The notes beneath the pieces were generated by a model. The model ran no database searches and was not told the origin of the DNA. It was given only the letters and a program-made list of their open reading frames with translations. The translations under genes and the position numbers were made by a program. This document shows, one piece after another, positions 26,815 to 35,450 of a stretch of 64,000 nt of DNA. This stretch comes from Paraperibacillus esterisolvens (GTDB taxonomy: Bacteria > Bacillota > Bacilli > Bacillales > DSM-1321), in the NCBI RefSeq assembly GCF_046237625.1, contig NZ_CP143545.1, positions 2,852,001 to 2,916,000 on the forward strand. Reading direction: 5' to 3'. Every line of letters begins with the position of its first letter. Position 1 is the first letter of the stretch.

Positions 26815-27210
26815 CTAGCTTGGTATAAGTTTGATTATGGTTTCGATGATGACTGTGAGAATCGGGATGGCCATCGACAGGATAATGATTTTTCCGGCCA
26901 GTTCGATCTTTGACGCAATGGTTCCCTGTCCCGCATCCTTCGTGATTTGGGATGCGAATTCTGCGATATAGGCAATGCCGATAATTTTAAGGATGGTTTC
27001 AAGATAGATCATGTTCACATTTGCTTTAACAGCAATCTTCTCTACCATGGAAATAATTTGTGAAATTTGGTCGAGCAGAATCAAAAAGATAGAACATCCG
27101 GTAAAAACGATTAAAAGGAATGCAAACGATGGCTTCTGTTCTTTCACAACCAGGGCAAGGAAGGTAGCAATCAGCGAGATACCGGCTATCTTCAGGATCT
27201 CAGGCAGCAA
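26815..27210 (-). CDS. spoIIIAD: Stage III sporulation protein AD
   Basis: 131 aa membrane protein with about four hydrophobic segments; conserved stretch IYLETILKIIGIAYIAEFASQITKDAGQ in the middle. TTG start at 27210, GAGGGG SD 9 nt upstream. SpoIIIAC and AD together are small membrane subunits of the complex. It starts 6 bp after spoIIIAC. Confidence 0.94.
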   Translation of the reverse strand: MLPEILKIAGISLIATFLALVVKEQKPSFAFLLIVFTGCSIFLILLDQISQIISMVEKIAVKANVNMIYLETILKIIGIAYIAEFASQITKDAGQGTIASKIELAGKIIILSMAIPILTVIIETIIKLIPS

Positions 27211-27216
27211 TCTCTG

Positions 27217-27423
27217 TCACCCCTCGAATAAAAAAACCGATTTAATCTTCTGAAAGAGATCGTCCATCACAGAGGCCACCATGAATAAAATAAAAATGAA
27301 GCCGACCAGGGTGACCCATTGTGCATATTCCTTTTTCCCAACCTGATCAAGTACCGTATGAAGAAAAGCCACAATTATGCCGACTCCGGCTATTTTAAAT
27401 ATAAGATCTACATCTATTCCCAT
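27217..27423 (-). CDS. spoIIIAC: Stage III sporulation protein AC
   Basis: 68 aa with two membrane helices (GVGIIVAFLHTVLDQ and VTLVGFIFILFMVASVM). Full length for the family. ATG with AGGAGAGA-type SD. Between spoIIIAB and spoIIIAD in the operon. Confidence 0.94.
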   Translation of the reverse strand: MGIDVDLIFKIAGVGIIVAFLHTVLDQVGKKEYAQWVTLVGFIFILFMVASVMDDLFQKIKSVFLFEG

Positions 27424-27440
27424 ATCCTTCTCTCCTTAGG

Positions 27441-27956
27441 TTACAAAAGTAAAATGACAAGCAGCAATCCGGACAGGAACCCAAGACTTTTGAGCATTTT
27501 TTCATATTTCAGCTGGCGGTCCGCCGCCTCTTTTTCTTCCCGCTCCAAATGGGTGAGGGTCAGGTGTATCTGTTTTTGCTGGCTCGCCCTGTCATGCATG
27601 CCAAGTGTTTCTCCGAATTGGGCAAGTATTTCGAACTCTTCGCGCTTCAGGGAAAGCTCCGGCCAAACTTCCTTCAGGCTTCCTTCCCAGGCATCACGGG
27701 CCGTCGTGCCTAAATCCCCAAGTCTTACCGCGAAGGAATCGAACAGATTTGATACAGGTTTTGGCAGCTGGCGGGATAGCTTTAAGGATGCGTCCTTCAA
27801 AGGGGTATGGCTGTACATAATTTCCGCCTCAAGCGCCTGCAGGGAAGATCTGAGCTGCCTGATATGCCTTGTCCGCTCAGTATATCGCCGCGCCATATCA
27901 TAACCGCCCCATGAGGCGGCAGACAGAATCAGTCCTGCACCAATCAGCTTAATCAT
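27441..27956 (-). CDS. spoIIIAB: Stage III sporulation protein AB
   Basis: 171 aa with N- and C-terminal membrane helices (residues ~2-20 and 150-170) flanking a helical cytoplasmic domain (RTRHIRQLRSSLQALEAEI, later LTHLEREEKEAADRQLKYE). Structurally related to GspF/type II secretion proteins. The frame is open to 28067, but ATG at 27956 overlaps the spoIIIAA stop by 8 nt and gives the family length. Confidence 0.94.
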   Translation of the reverse strand: MIKLIGAGLILSAASWGGYDMARRYTERTRHIRQLRSSLQALEAEIMYSHTPLKDASLKLSRQLPKPVSNLFDSFAVRLGDLGTTARDAWEGSLKEVWPELSLKREEFEILAQFGETLGMHDRASQQKQIHLTLTHLEREEKEAADRQLKYEKMLKSLGFLSGLLLVILLL

Positions 27957-28881
27957 GACGGCCTGCCATACTTCGGTCCACCCGATTTCCATCCTTGTCA
28001 AGGATGCCGGCAATGACCCCCGGTACACCGGCACGCCCCAGTTCGATAAACCGCTCAAAAATTCCATGCCTCAATATTTCATGAATGATCGGGCGCTTCC
28101 TGATTTCCTGAAGAGTTTCCCCATGGGTGGTAATGAACAGCCTGATGCCCGCATTTGCTGCTTCAAGCACAGCGTCTGTATCTTCCCGTCTGCCGATTTC
28201 ATCCACAACCAGCACCTCCGGCGACATGGATCTGATCAGCATCATCATCCCTTCTGCTTTTGGGCATCCATCCAGTACATCCACGCGGTCCCCGAGGTCC
28301 AGCTGCGGGACTCCCTTTAGAGAGCCTGCAATCTCAGAGCGTTCATCCACGATTCCTACTTTACTCGGTTCAATTCCAAAAGAGCCGAAACCGCTGGATA
28401 TGATTCTTGCCAGATCGCGGAGGATAGTCGTTTTTCCAGTCTGGGGAGGTCCGATGATCAATGTATGGAGCCATTGTCCATTCTGGTGCAGGCAGGGAAT
28501 GAGAGGTTCACCTGCTCCGATTTTTTGTCTGGCAATCCGGATATTATAAGAGGATATATCCCGGACAGCTTTCACTGATCCATGTTCAAGTATCACCTTG
28601 CCAGCAAGACCTACCCTATGGCCTCCCTCTATCGTCACATAGCCCCTCCTCAATTCTTCATCCAAGGTATATAAGGAAAATTGGCTGAGGGCATTAAGAA
28701 ACCTGACAGAGTCCTCCTGTGTGGCCCTATAGGGCAGGAAATGCGCTTTCCCCCCAGTCATGATCTCTATCGGCCTGCTGATGCGAATTCTGATTTCTTC
28801 CAGGGAATCAAGTATTTCCCGGGGGAGGGAGCCTATTAGACCTGAAATGCTCTCGGGCAGGAATGCTAGAATTGTTTTCAT
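27949..28881 (-). CDS. spoIIIAA: Stage III sporulation protein AA (ATPase)
   Basis: 310 aa cytoplasmic ATPase that powers the SpoIIIA-SpoIIQ channel. Walker A GPPQTGKTT (about residue 145), Walker B VLVVDEIGRRED, and arginine-rich LRDLARI. ATG at 28881 has GGAGG 7 nt upstream; the in-frame start at 28902 would include the SD. First gene of the operon, directly behind a sigma-E promoter. Confidence 0.96.
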   Translation of the reverse strand: MKTILAFLPESISGLIGSLPREILDSLEEIRIRISRPIEIMTGGKAHFLPYRATQEDSVRFLNALSQFSLYTLDEELRRGYVTIEGGHRVGLAGKVILEHGSVKAVRDISSYNIRIARQKIGAGEPLIPCLHQNGQWLHTLIIGPPQTGKTTILRDLARIISSGFGSFGIEPSKVGIVDERSEIAGSLKGVPQLDLGDRVDVLDGCPKAEGMMMLIRSMSPEVLVVDEIGRREDTDAVLEAANAGIRLFITTHGETLQEIRKRPIIHEILRHGIFERFIELGRAGVPGVIAGILDKDGNRVDRSMAGRHD

Positions 28882-28915
28882 ATTTATACCTCCAGCTTCC
28901 ATTTCTCATAATTAA

Positions 28916-28943
28916 AATGTATGCCGGCTTGTACACAATATGA
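28916..28943 (-). promoter_or_regulatory. Sigma-E promoter of spoIIIA operon
   Basis: Minus strand: TCATATT (28943-28937), 13-bp spacer, CATACATT (28923-28916), a near-perfect sigma-E -35/-10 pair, 35 bp before spoIIIAA. Mother-cell expression fits the known biology. Confidence 0.88.
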
Positions 28944-28970
28944 CTTGTCCCGTGTAAAAAGGTGCAGCAT

Positions 28971-29005
28971 CAAAAATGCCGGCCGTCAAAGTGACGGCCG
29001 GCATT
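28971..29005. terminator. Bidirectional terminator, distal copy after efp
   Basis: 14-bp perfect stem AATGCCGGCCGTCA / TGACGGCCGGCATT with T-runs on both sides. Second of two consecutive hairpins between efp and spoIIIAA. Confidence 0.85.
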
Positions 29006-29033
29006 TATTTTTTTCGCTTCGATATCCTGAAGG

Positions 29034-29066
29034 AAAAAAGCCCGGAGGCGGCCCCGGGCTTTTTTC
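29034..29066. terminator. Terminator of efp, proximal copy
   Basis: Stem AAAAAAGCCCGG / CCGGGCTTTTTT, 82 bp after the efp stop, followed on the minus strand by a T-run. With the next hairpin it isolates spoIIIA from efp transcription. Confidence 0.85.
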
Positions 29067-29147
29067 ATAAATAGTACTAATGTAAGTTTCATTCACGCGG
29101 AACTGGCCGGCAGAAATCTTCCGCCGGTCCAGCCAGATGCATTCCTT

Positions 29148-29705
29148 TTATCCTCGAGATACATAGCTGCCGTCAGTGGTGTTGACAACCAGCTTATCGC
29201 CCACGTTCACAAAGAAAGGAACTTGGACCACAAGGCCTGTTTCAACTGTTGCCGGCTTGGAACCGCCGGATGCAGTATCGCCTTTGATGCCCGGTTCTGT
29301 TTCAGTCACTTCCAGGGTAACTGTGTTAGGAAGCTCGACGCCCAATGTTTCTGTCTGGAAAGTCATGATGTATACTTCCATATTTTCTTTTAGGAATTTA
29401 AGCTCGCGCTCGATTTGGGATGCAGGAAGCTCAATCTGCTCATAAGTCTCATTGTCCATGAAAACATGGTCATCGCCAGATGCGTACAGATATTGCATTT
29501 TGCGGTTTTCAATATGAGCCTTCGCTACCTTTTCACCTGCACGGAAGGTCTTTTCCTGGATGGCGCCTGTGCGGAGATTGCGCAGCTTGGAACGGACAAA
29601 CGCAGCACCTTTTCCTGGTTTGACGTGCTGGAATTCAATGACTGTCCAAATTCCTCCGTCCACTTCGATGGTTAAGCCTGTACGAAAATCATTAACTGAA
29701 ATCAT
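29148..29705 (-). CDS. efp: Elongation factor P
   Basis: 185 aa, three beta-barrel domains. Relieves ribosome stalling at polyproline. Domain I loop HVKPGKGAAF carries Lys32, the residue modified with 5-aminopentanol in B. subtilis. Domain III ends with GLVVQVPFFVNVGDKLVVNT. ATG with GGAGG SD. 19 bp after yqhT, likely cotranscribed from the aroQ side. Confidence 0.98.
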   Translation of the reverse strand: MISVNDFRTGLTIEVDGGIWTVIEFQHVKPGKGAAFVRSKLRNLRTGAIQEKTFRAGEKVAKAHIENRKMQYLYASGDDHVFMDNETYEQIELPASQIERELKFLKENMEVYIMTFQTETLGVELPNTVTLEVTETEPGIKGDTASGGSKPATVETGLVVQVPFFVNVGDKLVVNTTDGSYVSRG

Positions 29706-29724
29706 GTATGTACCTCCTATTGGG

Positions 29725-30786
29725 TTACAAAATTACTAGTTCCTTGGTGGAATGTGTGAGTGATTCATTGCCTTCAGCCGTAATTATAGTATCGTCCTCG
29801 ATCCGGACGCCTCCGAGGCCGCTGATATAAATTCCCGGTTCCACGGTCACTGCCATACCCGGTTCAAGGACCAGGCTTGATTTTACAGAAAGCGCTGGGC
29901 CTTCGTGCACTTCAAGGCCGATTCCATGGCCGGTGGAGTGGCCGAAATATTCACCAAATCCTTTTTCTTCGATGAGGTTTCGGGCAAGTGCATCTGCTTC
30001 CCTGCCTGTCATTCCCGGTTTGATACCCGCCATGGCGCGCATCTGCGCCTCAAGGACAACATTATATATCTTCTTGAGCTCTTCAGCCGGCTCCCCGACA
30101 CTTAAGGTCCTGGTTATATCAGATACATACCCATTAAAGTATGCCCCATAATCCAGTGTGACAAAATCGCCTTTTTGGATAACTTTATCAGATGCCACGC
30201 CATGCGGCAGGGCCGAACGGTGTCCAGAGGCTACAATGATATCAAAGGAGGAAGACTTTGCACCCTGCTTCCTCATGAAGAATTCCAATTCATTCGCCAC
30301 TTCGAGCTCTGTCTGGCCAGGACGGATATATTCAATAATATGCTTAAAGGCCAGGTCTGCTATCTTGGCAGCATCCTTTAATATCTTAATCTCAGAAGGA
30401 GCCTTAATCAAGCGTAAATTTTCCACGGCCCCCGATACAGGAACCAGCTCACCGCGAAATGCCTCTTCATACGCCTTGCAGACTGCGTACGACAGGTAAT
30501 CCTGTTCAAAGCCAAGCTTCCGGATGCCCATCAGTTCCGCCTGGACTCCAACTTCTTCAGGGAAAGTCCCTTTATGCTGGACCACCTCATATCCTTCTGC
30601 CTGCTCTCCCGCCTGATTCACATACCGGAAATCCGTAATGAATTTCGCCCCATCCATAGAAATAAGCGCAGCGCCGGCCGACCCGGTAAAACCGGTCATA
30701 TATCTTCTGTTATAAGGGCTTGCAATCAGCAGGCCGTCGACTCCTTTTTTCACAAGTGCCTCGCGCAGACGATTCAATTTTTCCAT
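29725..30786 (-). CDS. yqhT: Xaa-Pro peptidase (M24 family, YqhT)
   Basis: 353 aa. N-terminal creatinase-type domain (residues 1-125), then the pita-bread M24 catalytic domain with metal ligands visible in TLDYGAYFNGYVSDITRT (two Asp), HSTGHGIGLEVHEGP (His) and VTVEPGIYISGLGGVRIED (two Glu). Cleaves X-Pro dipeptide bonds. Its ATG shares a base with the aroQ stop (TAATG), implying translational coupling. Bacillus synteny aroQ-yqhT-efp. Confidence 0.94.
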   Translation of the reverse strand: MEKLNRLREALVKKGVDGLLIASPYNRRYMTGFTGSAGAALISMDGAKFITDFRYVNQAGEQAEGYEVVQHKGTFPEEVGVQAELMGIRKLGFEQDYLSYAVCKAYEEAFRGELVPVSGAVENLRLIKAPSEIKILKDAAKIADLAFKHIIEYIRPGQTELEVANELEFFMRKQGAKSSSFDIIVASGHRSALPHGVASDKVIQKGDFVTLDYGAYFNGYVSDITRTLSVGEPAEELKKIYNVVLEAQMRAMAGIKPGMTGREADALARNLIEEKGFGEYFGHSTGHGIGLEVHEGPALSVKSSLVLEPGMAVTVEPGIYISGLGGVRIEDDTIITAEGNESLTHSTKELVIL

Positions 30787-31232
30787 TATCCTTCCCCCTC
30801 AATCAGCCTGATCAGCGCCTCCAGGGCAAGGTGATACCCATGCATGCCAAGGCCCACTATCTGTCCCCTCGTTACAGGCGCTGTCACAGATACATGCCGG
30901 AATTCTTCGCGTGCATGCACATTGGTTATATGTACTTCTATTACAGGTACAGATATGCCTGCAATTGCATCCCGGATTGCATAACTGTAATGGGTATATG
31001 CCCCGGGATTCAGGATGATTCCCCTTACCCCTTCATCCTCGGCTTCATGAAGTGCATCGATGATCGCTCCTTCAAAATTGGATTGAAAACACTGAAGCTC
31101 GAAGCTGGATTCCTGTGCTGTCCGGGCAAGATCTCTTTCCAATTCAGGCAATGTTGTGCTTCCGTACTTGTGAGGCTCCCTTTTTCCCAGCCTGTTTAAA
31201 TTAGGGCCATTGATAAGCAGTAATTTTGCCAT
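30786..31232 (-). CDS. aroQ: Type II 3-dehydroquinate dehydratase
   Basis: 148 aa dodecameric enzyme converting 3-dehydroquinate to 3-dehydroshikimate. Motifs: INGPNLNRLGKREPHKYG at the N-terminus with the active-site tyrosine, NPGAYTHYSYAIRDA, and EVHITNVHAREEFRHVS with catalytic His. ATG at 31232 with GGGAG 7 nt upstream; the upstream extension to 31292 is not supported. Named yqhS in B. subtilis. Confidence 0.95.
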   Translation of the reverse strand: MAKLLLINGPNLNRLGKREPHKYGSTTLPELERDLARTAQESSFELQCFQSNFEGAIIDALHEAEDEGVRGIILNPGAYTHYSYAIRDAIAGISVPVIEVHITNVHAREEFRHVSVTAPVTRGQIVGLGMHGYHLALEALIRLIEGEG

Positions 31233-31468
31233 TCTGATTCTCCCTGTGCCGATAAGTATGTTTGGTAAAAGCCGATACCAACATTCTAACATAATTTAGA
31301 ATTTTCATACCATAAAGTGGGGCGTATCGGGTTATAATATAGTAGTGCTAACTGCAAATTTTCGGTAAAATGGAAATACAGAACATCCTACCCATTAGTT
31401 TAATATGGCCGCAGGCAGACTCGCCGCCTAGTAAGCTAAAATCCCAACAACACAGGCTGGTGTATACA

Positions 31469-32413
31469 TTGTCAAATCAACAGAAACCCATCTACGGGGG
31501 GCAGGCTGTCATCGAAGGCGTCATGTTTGGCGGCAAACATTCCACAGTCACTGCCATCCGCCGGAAGAATGGCGCAATAGATTACTTCAGAGTCCCTAAA
31601 AAGATCCATCCATTTCTGGCCGCATTAAAAAAGATACCTTTTCTCAGAGGAATAGCCGCCATCATTGAGGCAAGTGCCATCGGGTCAAAGCATTTGAATT
31701 TCTCTTCCGACCGCTATGACCAGGATCCGGAAGATGATGAGGAACTTGTGAAGGAAGAACCCTCCAAGCTTGCGATGACGCTCGGAATAGCAGCTGTCGG
31801 CGTGATTTCATTTCTATTCGGGAAGTTCGTCTTCACACTTGTCCCGGTCTTTCTTGCTGTGTTATTCACACCGGTCTTTTCCAGCGATTTCAGCCAGGTG
31901 CTGCTTGAAGGATTTTTCAAACTGCTCCTGCTGCTCGGGTACATCTATATTGTCTCACTCACACCGCTGATACGACGGGTCTTCCAATATCATGGTGCCG
32001 AGCATAAAGTCATCAATGCCTACGAGGCCGATAAGGAACTGACTGTGGCAAATGTCCAGGCGGCATCCCGGCTCCATTACCGCTGCGGCAGCAGCTTCAT
32101 CCTGTTCACAGTCATCATCGGCGTGTTCGTCTATATGCTTGTGCCTACAACCCCGCTGTGGCTCAGGGTGCTTGACCGGATTGCCTTGATCCCGGTCGTG
32201 CTCGGCATATCGTTTGAAGTGCTTCAGCTCACAAACAAACTGCGGGATATCCCGGTTTTGAAATACCTTGGCTACCCGGGCCTGTGGCTTCAGCTCCTGA
32301 CTACAAAAGAGCCTTCTGACGACCAGGTTGAAACGGCGATCTGCTCCTTCAATGAGCTGCTTAAATTGGAAAAGGAAGCAAACGAAGGTTTAAAGACAGA
32401 GGAGATTGTGTAA
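31469..32413 (+). CDS. yqhQ: YqhQ-like membrane protein (DUF1385)
   Basis: Multi-pass membrane protein, conserved across Firmicutes but functionally uncharacterised. N-terminal motif YGGQAVIEGVMFGGKHSTVTA, about four membrane segments (around residues 110-190 and 210-270), the conserved FQYHGAEHKVINAYE, and PGLWLQLLTTKEP near the C-terminus. The frame is open from 31370; TTG at 31469 places the start just before the conserved QKPIYGG segment (314 aa), but its SD (GGTG) is weak, so the start is uncertain. A TATAAT is at 31333-31338. Divergent from aroQ. Confidence 0.88.
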   Translation: MSNQQKPIYGGQAVIEGVMFGGKHSTVTAIRRKNGAIDYFRVPKKIHPFLAALKKIPFLRGIAAIIEASAIGSKHLNFSSDRYDQDPEDDEELVKEEPSKLAMTLGIAAVGVISFLFGKFVFTLVPVFLAVLFTPVFSSDFSQVLLEGFFKLLLLLGYIYIVSLTPLIRRVFQYHGAEHKVINAYEADKELTVANVQAASRLHYRCGSSFILFTVIIGVFVYMLVPTTPLWLRVLDRIALIPVVLGISFEVLQLTNKLRDIPVLKYLGYPGLWLQLLTTKEPSDDQVETAICSFNELLKLEKEANEGLKTEEIV

Positions 32414-32515
32414 AAAACAAACAAGAATACAATTTTTAGAAACGGGAATTTTACGATATATAGAAGTTTAAAGTTTGGCAAAAATGCACATGATGCTCTT
32501 AAGGAGGTGGCTTTG

Positions 32516-32899
32516 TTGAATCGTCCAGTATCATTTTTGGTGTATCTAATAATCTTCCTGGGAGCAATAGGCTTAGCAAGCAGCATGTTCTCAAATCCGG
32601 CCGGCTTTATGAAAAACGTCATTGTCCTGGCTCTGACTATAGGGATTATCATATTTGTGGTGAAACGATTAACAAGAAGCAAGCCCAGCCAAGGAAATGA
32701 GCGCGCCTTTATGAAAGCGGCACGCGATTCCAAAAAAAGGTTAAAATCCAGAGAGGCTTCAAAAGCTAAAACCAATAATGTCCAAAGCTTTTCCCTTGCT
32801 AAAAAACGCAAAAAGGCGAGAAACAAAGATCGCAGCGATATTCACCTGACCGTGATCGAAGGAAAGAAGGGCAAAAAGAAAAATCGAGCACTTTTTTAA
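32516..32899 (+). CDS. yqhP: SA1362/YqhP-family membrane protein
   Basis: About 127 aa: two N-terminal hydrophobic helices (residues ~6-24 and 36-52) and a very basic C-terminal half (RLTRSKPS, AKKRKKARNK, KGKKKNRALF). Function unknown. TTG at 32516 lies 8 nt after AAGGAGG; TTG at 32513 is also possible. Its last codons form the left arm of the shared terminator with convergent yqhO. Position matches B. subtilis yqhP. Confidence 0.85.
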   Translation: MNRPVSFLVYLIIFLGAIGLASSMFSNPAGFMKNVIVLALTIGIIIFVVKRLTRSKPSQGNERAFMKAARDSKKRLKSREASKAKTNNVQSFSLAKKRKKARNKDRSDIHLTVIEGKKGKKKNRALF

Positions 32900-32914
32900 G
32901 AGCTCGATTTTTTT
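32879..32914. terminator. Bidirectional terminator yqhP / yqhO overlapping both coding ends
   Basis: Stem AAAATCGAGC / GCTCGATTTT with T-runs both ways. The left arm is inside yqhP (stop TAA in the loop) and the right end touches the yqhO stop. Confidence 0.85.
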
Positions 32915-33797
32915 AATAGCACCATCTTTTTAAAAACAGTTCGGTATACACCTTGCCATACTGCATCAGCTCCGTTTTTTTATCCCCTGCCAGATGGAAC
33001 TCTGTTGCCCCCGCCCCTTTAATAGGGATGAACAAGATATTGGGTGTCAATTTCCTCGATACATACCTGGAGTCATGAGCATCCTTCATCGTCTCAAACA
33101 ATCCGGCAAATAACTCAATGGCATTCCCAATCTTTTTGGGCTTCCCCAGATGGTCTTCAGATGCAAGCTTCAGCCCAAGCACCGGCCGAAGCTTTTTTAC
33201 GTGCTCTGAATCAAACAGCCACATGGGAAAATTGCTGAGAACCCCGCCATCTACAATAATATTCTTTTTCTTTTTTACTCTAAGTGTGACAGGCTCGAAA
33301 AAATAGGGAATGCTGCAGCTCATCCTCACCGCCCGTGCCACAGGGAACCGGGCCGGGTCAATCCCGTATTCAAGCAGGTCATCAGGCAGTACCATCAGAC
33401 GGGCATTCGTCAGATCAGACGCGATGACCCGGAAGGTCTGCGGCGGAATATCCGAGAATGTATGGATTCCTTTCTCTGCAAGAATCATGGCAATCCACTC
33501 CTCAAGCGCGTCGCCCTTATACAGCCCCATCCTTTTATAAAGGAGAAGCCATTTGGCAAAAGGCATAGGAATCCACAGCTTCCTTTCATCGAGCAACTTG
33601 TGAAAATCAGTTTTTTCTATGATTCCCTTTATTTCACCGCTTGTGTAGCCGGCCATAATAAAAGCTGCAATAATGGCTCCTGCGCTTGTACCACCAAGAC
33701 GGACAAAGCGGAAGCCCTTCTCTTCAAGCGCCTCATACGCACCGACAAAAGCTAGCCCCCTCATCCCGCCTCCTGAAAAAACCCCATCCAATAGCAT
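32913..33797 (-). CDS. yqhO: Patatin-like phospholipase family protein (YqhO)
   Basis: 294 aa patatin-fold hydrolase. Oxyanion motif GGGMRGLAF (residues ~8-16), nucleophile elbow GGTSAGAI (Gly-X-Ser-X-Gly) and the catalytic Asp motif VDGGVLSNFP, so a Ser-Asp dyad is intact. Substrate unknown. ATG at 33797 with GGGGG 8 nt upstream matches homologues beginning just before DGVFSGGG; the 11-codon upstream extension is unlikely. Confidence 0.92.
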   Translation of the reverse strand: MLLDGVFSGGGMRGLAFVGAYEALEEKGFRFVRLGGTSAGAIIAAFIMAGYTSGEIKGIIEKTDFHKLLDERKLWIPMPFAKWLLLYKRMGLYKGDALEEWIAMILAEKGIHTFSDIPPQTFRVIASDLTNARLMVLPDDLLEYGIDPARFPVARAVRMSCSIPYFFEPVTLRVKKKKNIIVDGGVLSNFPMWLFDSEHVKKLRPVLGLKLASEDHLGKPKKIGNAIELFAGLFETMKDAHDSRYVSRKLTPNILFIPIKGAGATEFHLAGDKKTELMQYGKVYTELFLKRWCY

Positions 33798-34411
33798 CCA
33801 GCCATCCCCCTGAAGTCCATATTGATACATCTTTAATCAGGAGGGCCTATCCATATTCCAATAGAGGATAAACATGACAGGGCTGACTGGCTGTTTTTTT
33901 CGGTAGAAAGGGGCGGAGCAGCATGTATCATAGGGATTCCTGCAGCTGGATTTTTATAACATCATATATCTTGGTGGCATTCCCTGCCTGCGCCTTACCC
34001 CGTTCCACCGCCCCACTGTGTTAGTTCCTGCTCTTGTCCAGGTTCCTTTCCAATGGGCTGCGAGCAGAAAAACTCCTGTAGTTTTATGAATGTTCCAGGC
34101 TGTACGGGCCGCTGGGATGAGATTTCAAAAGGAAGGTCGTATATTATGCTGAAACAACAGGGACAACCGTCCAGCTGCAATAATGAATATGGAATCATTA
34201 TGGAGATGATAAGATTACAATGATAGGCGATGTAATTTATGTGCCTATGAGGGTGTATATCTTAAAGGTGTGACAGAAGTTATTTTCATCATACTGATTG
34301 TATGCGACGTACTGTGTAGGCTTCTGATGATTTAATTTACAAATTTATGAAACTAATGCTGGCGGCCATCGTACATAAGGCAAAGAAATACTACAAAATG
34401 AGGTGTTGCCG
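33798..34411. other. Gene-free stretch upstream of yqhO and the hydrolase
   Basis: 614 bp without a supportable gene. A 67-codon minus-strand frame at 33995-34198 has no SD or recognisable motif. Composition shifts from neighbour-like to AT-rich from about 34,150 on. In B. subtilis this neighbourhood carries mntR and lipM, absent here; no recognisable remnant of them is visible. Confidence 0.5.
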
Positions 34412-35167
34412 TTGAAAATTAACAAATATAAAATGGAAACATCGAAAGGAAAGTTACAATATAATATCAGTGGAAACGGAAAGCCTAATATAGTTTTAAT
34501 TAACGGTGGTTCGGGACCAATAGAAGGCTGGATGAAAATAATACCAGATATTTCTGAATCATCATCAGTATTTTCATATAATCGGTTTGGTGTGGCCGGG
34601 AGCGATAAACCAAAAGAAGCACAAGATGGGTTATCAATTGTCAAAACTCTGCGTGAAGCTCTAACAATAGTGGGATTTGAACCCCCATTCGTACTGGTTG
34701 GTCATTCGCTAGGTGGTTTATATGCAAATTTGTATGCCCGAGTATACCCAGACGAAACAGCAGGTATTATTTTTATAGAAGCTAGTCATCCAAAAGATTT
34801 AATCCTTAATCAATACCAAGGGAAAACAGTAAAGGCAATTAATAAGATATTAGCAATCTTTGATTTCTTATCTTCTGATAAACAATTCAATGAAGTTAAT
34901 TTTGTTAATGAAACTGTGAATCAAATCCATCAATTTGATAATTTCCCTGATATACCGGTGTATGTAATTACAGGTGGAAAAGAAAATCGGATGATGCCAG
35001 AGGAAGTCAGAAAAAAGCGATTAGAAAATCAATTAGAATTACTTTCGTTATCACCTAACAGCACACTTATTCTGGCAGAAAAAAGCGGGCATTTCCCGCA
35101 ATTAACAGACCCAAATCTAGTGATTGAAACCATTGCGGAATGTGTAAAGCAAATAAATAATCGATAA
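34412..35167 (+). CDS. Alpha/beta hydrolase
   Basis: 251 aa. Features: oxyanion-region INGGSGPIEGW, nucleophile elbow VGHSLGGLYANLYA (Ser in G-H-S-L-G), an acid residue region VYVITGGKENR, and the catalytic His in EKSGHFPQLTDP. No signal peptide. TTG at 34412 follows GAGG by 8 nt. Codon use (AAT, ATA, TTA, AAA heavy) is clearly more AT-rich than the surrounding genes, which suggests horizontal acquisition. Substrate cannot be predicted; esterases, peptidases and haloperoxidase-like enzymes share the fold. Confidence 0.85.
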   Translation: MKINKYKMETSKGKLQYNISGNGKPNIVLINGGSGPIEGWMKIIPDISESSSVFSYNRFGVAGSDKPKEAQDGLSIVKTLREALTIVGFEPPFVLVGHSLGGLYANLYARVYPDETAGIIFIEASHPKDLILNQYQGKTVKAINKILAIFDFLSSDKQFNEVNFVNETVNQIHQFDNFPDIPVYVITGGKENRMMPEEVRKKRLENQLELLSLSPNSTLILAEKSGHFPQLTDPNLVIETIAECVKQINNR

Positions 35168-35250
35168 AAAAATGTACAGTTGTGTAGTCTATCCCATGTA
35201 CTTGACAGCCCAGTGAATGGTAAGTGTTACTCCAGCAAAGCGATCCTATA

Positions 35251-35283
35251 AAAAAGACTCGGACCATAATGGCTCCGAGTTTT
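35251..35283. terminator. Hairpin between the hydrolase and splB
   Basis: ACTCGGA / TCCGAGT stem (35257-35280) with loop CCATAATGGC, TTT on the plus side and TTTTTT on the minus side. Could end both convergent genes; nearer to the hydrolase (84 bp) than to splB (170 bp). Confidence 0.65.
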
Positions 35284-35450
35284 CCCGTCCTGATTTTAAC
35301 TAAAGTTTATGCTTACCCAGCTGTGAATTACTGTGTGAAACTTCTTCTGGCATTTCAATACCGAACCCGTTAATGTAAGGTCCAGGCATTCCATTTGTGA
35401 AATCAAATACTGTTTATTTGCTGTATGTGAGCCTGGTATATTATATTACA

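Noticed and set aside
32290..32826. 178-codon minus-strand frame
   Set aside because: Lies antisense over the 3' end of yqhQ and nearly all of yqhP, has no SD and no recognisable motif; plus-strand yqhP is supported by SD, topology and synteny.
33995..34198. 67-codon minus-strand frame upstream of yqhO
   Set aside because: No SD, no motif, Cys-rich by chance; composition does not look coding.
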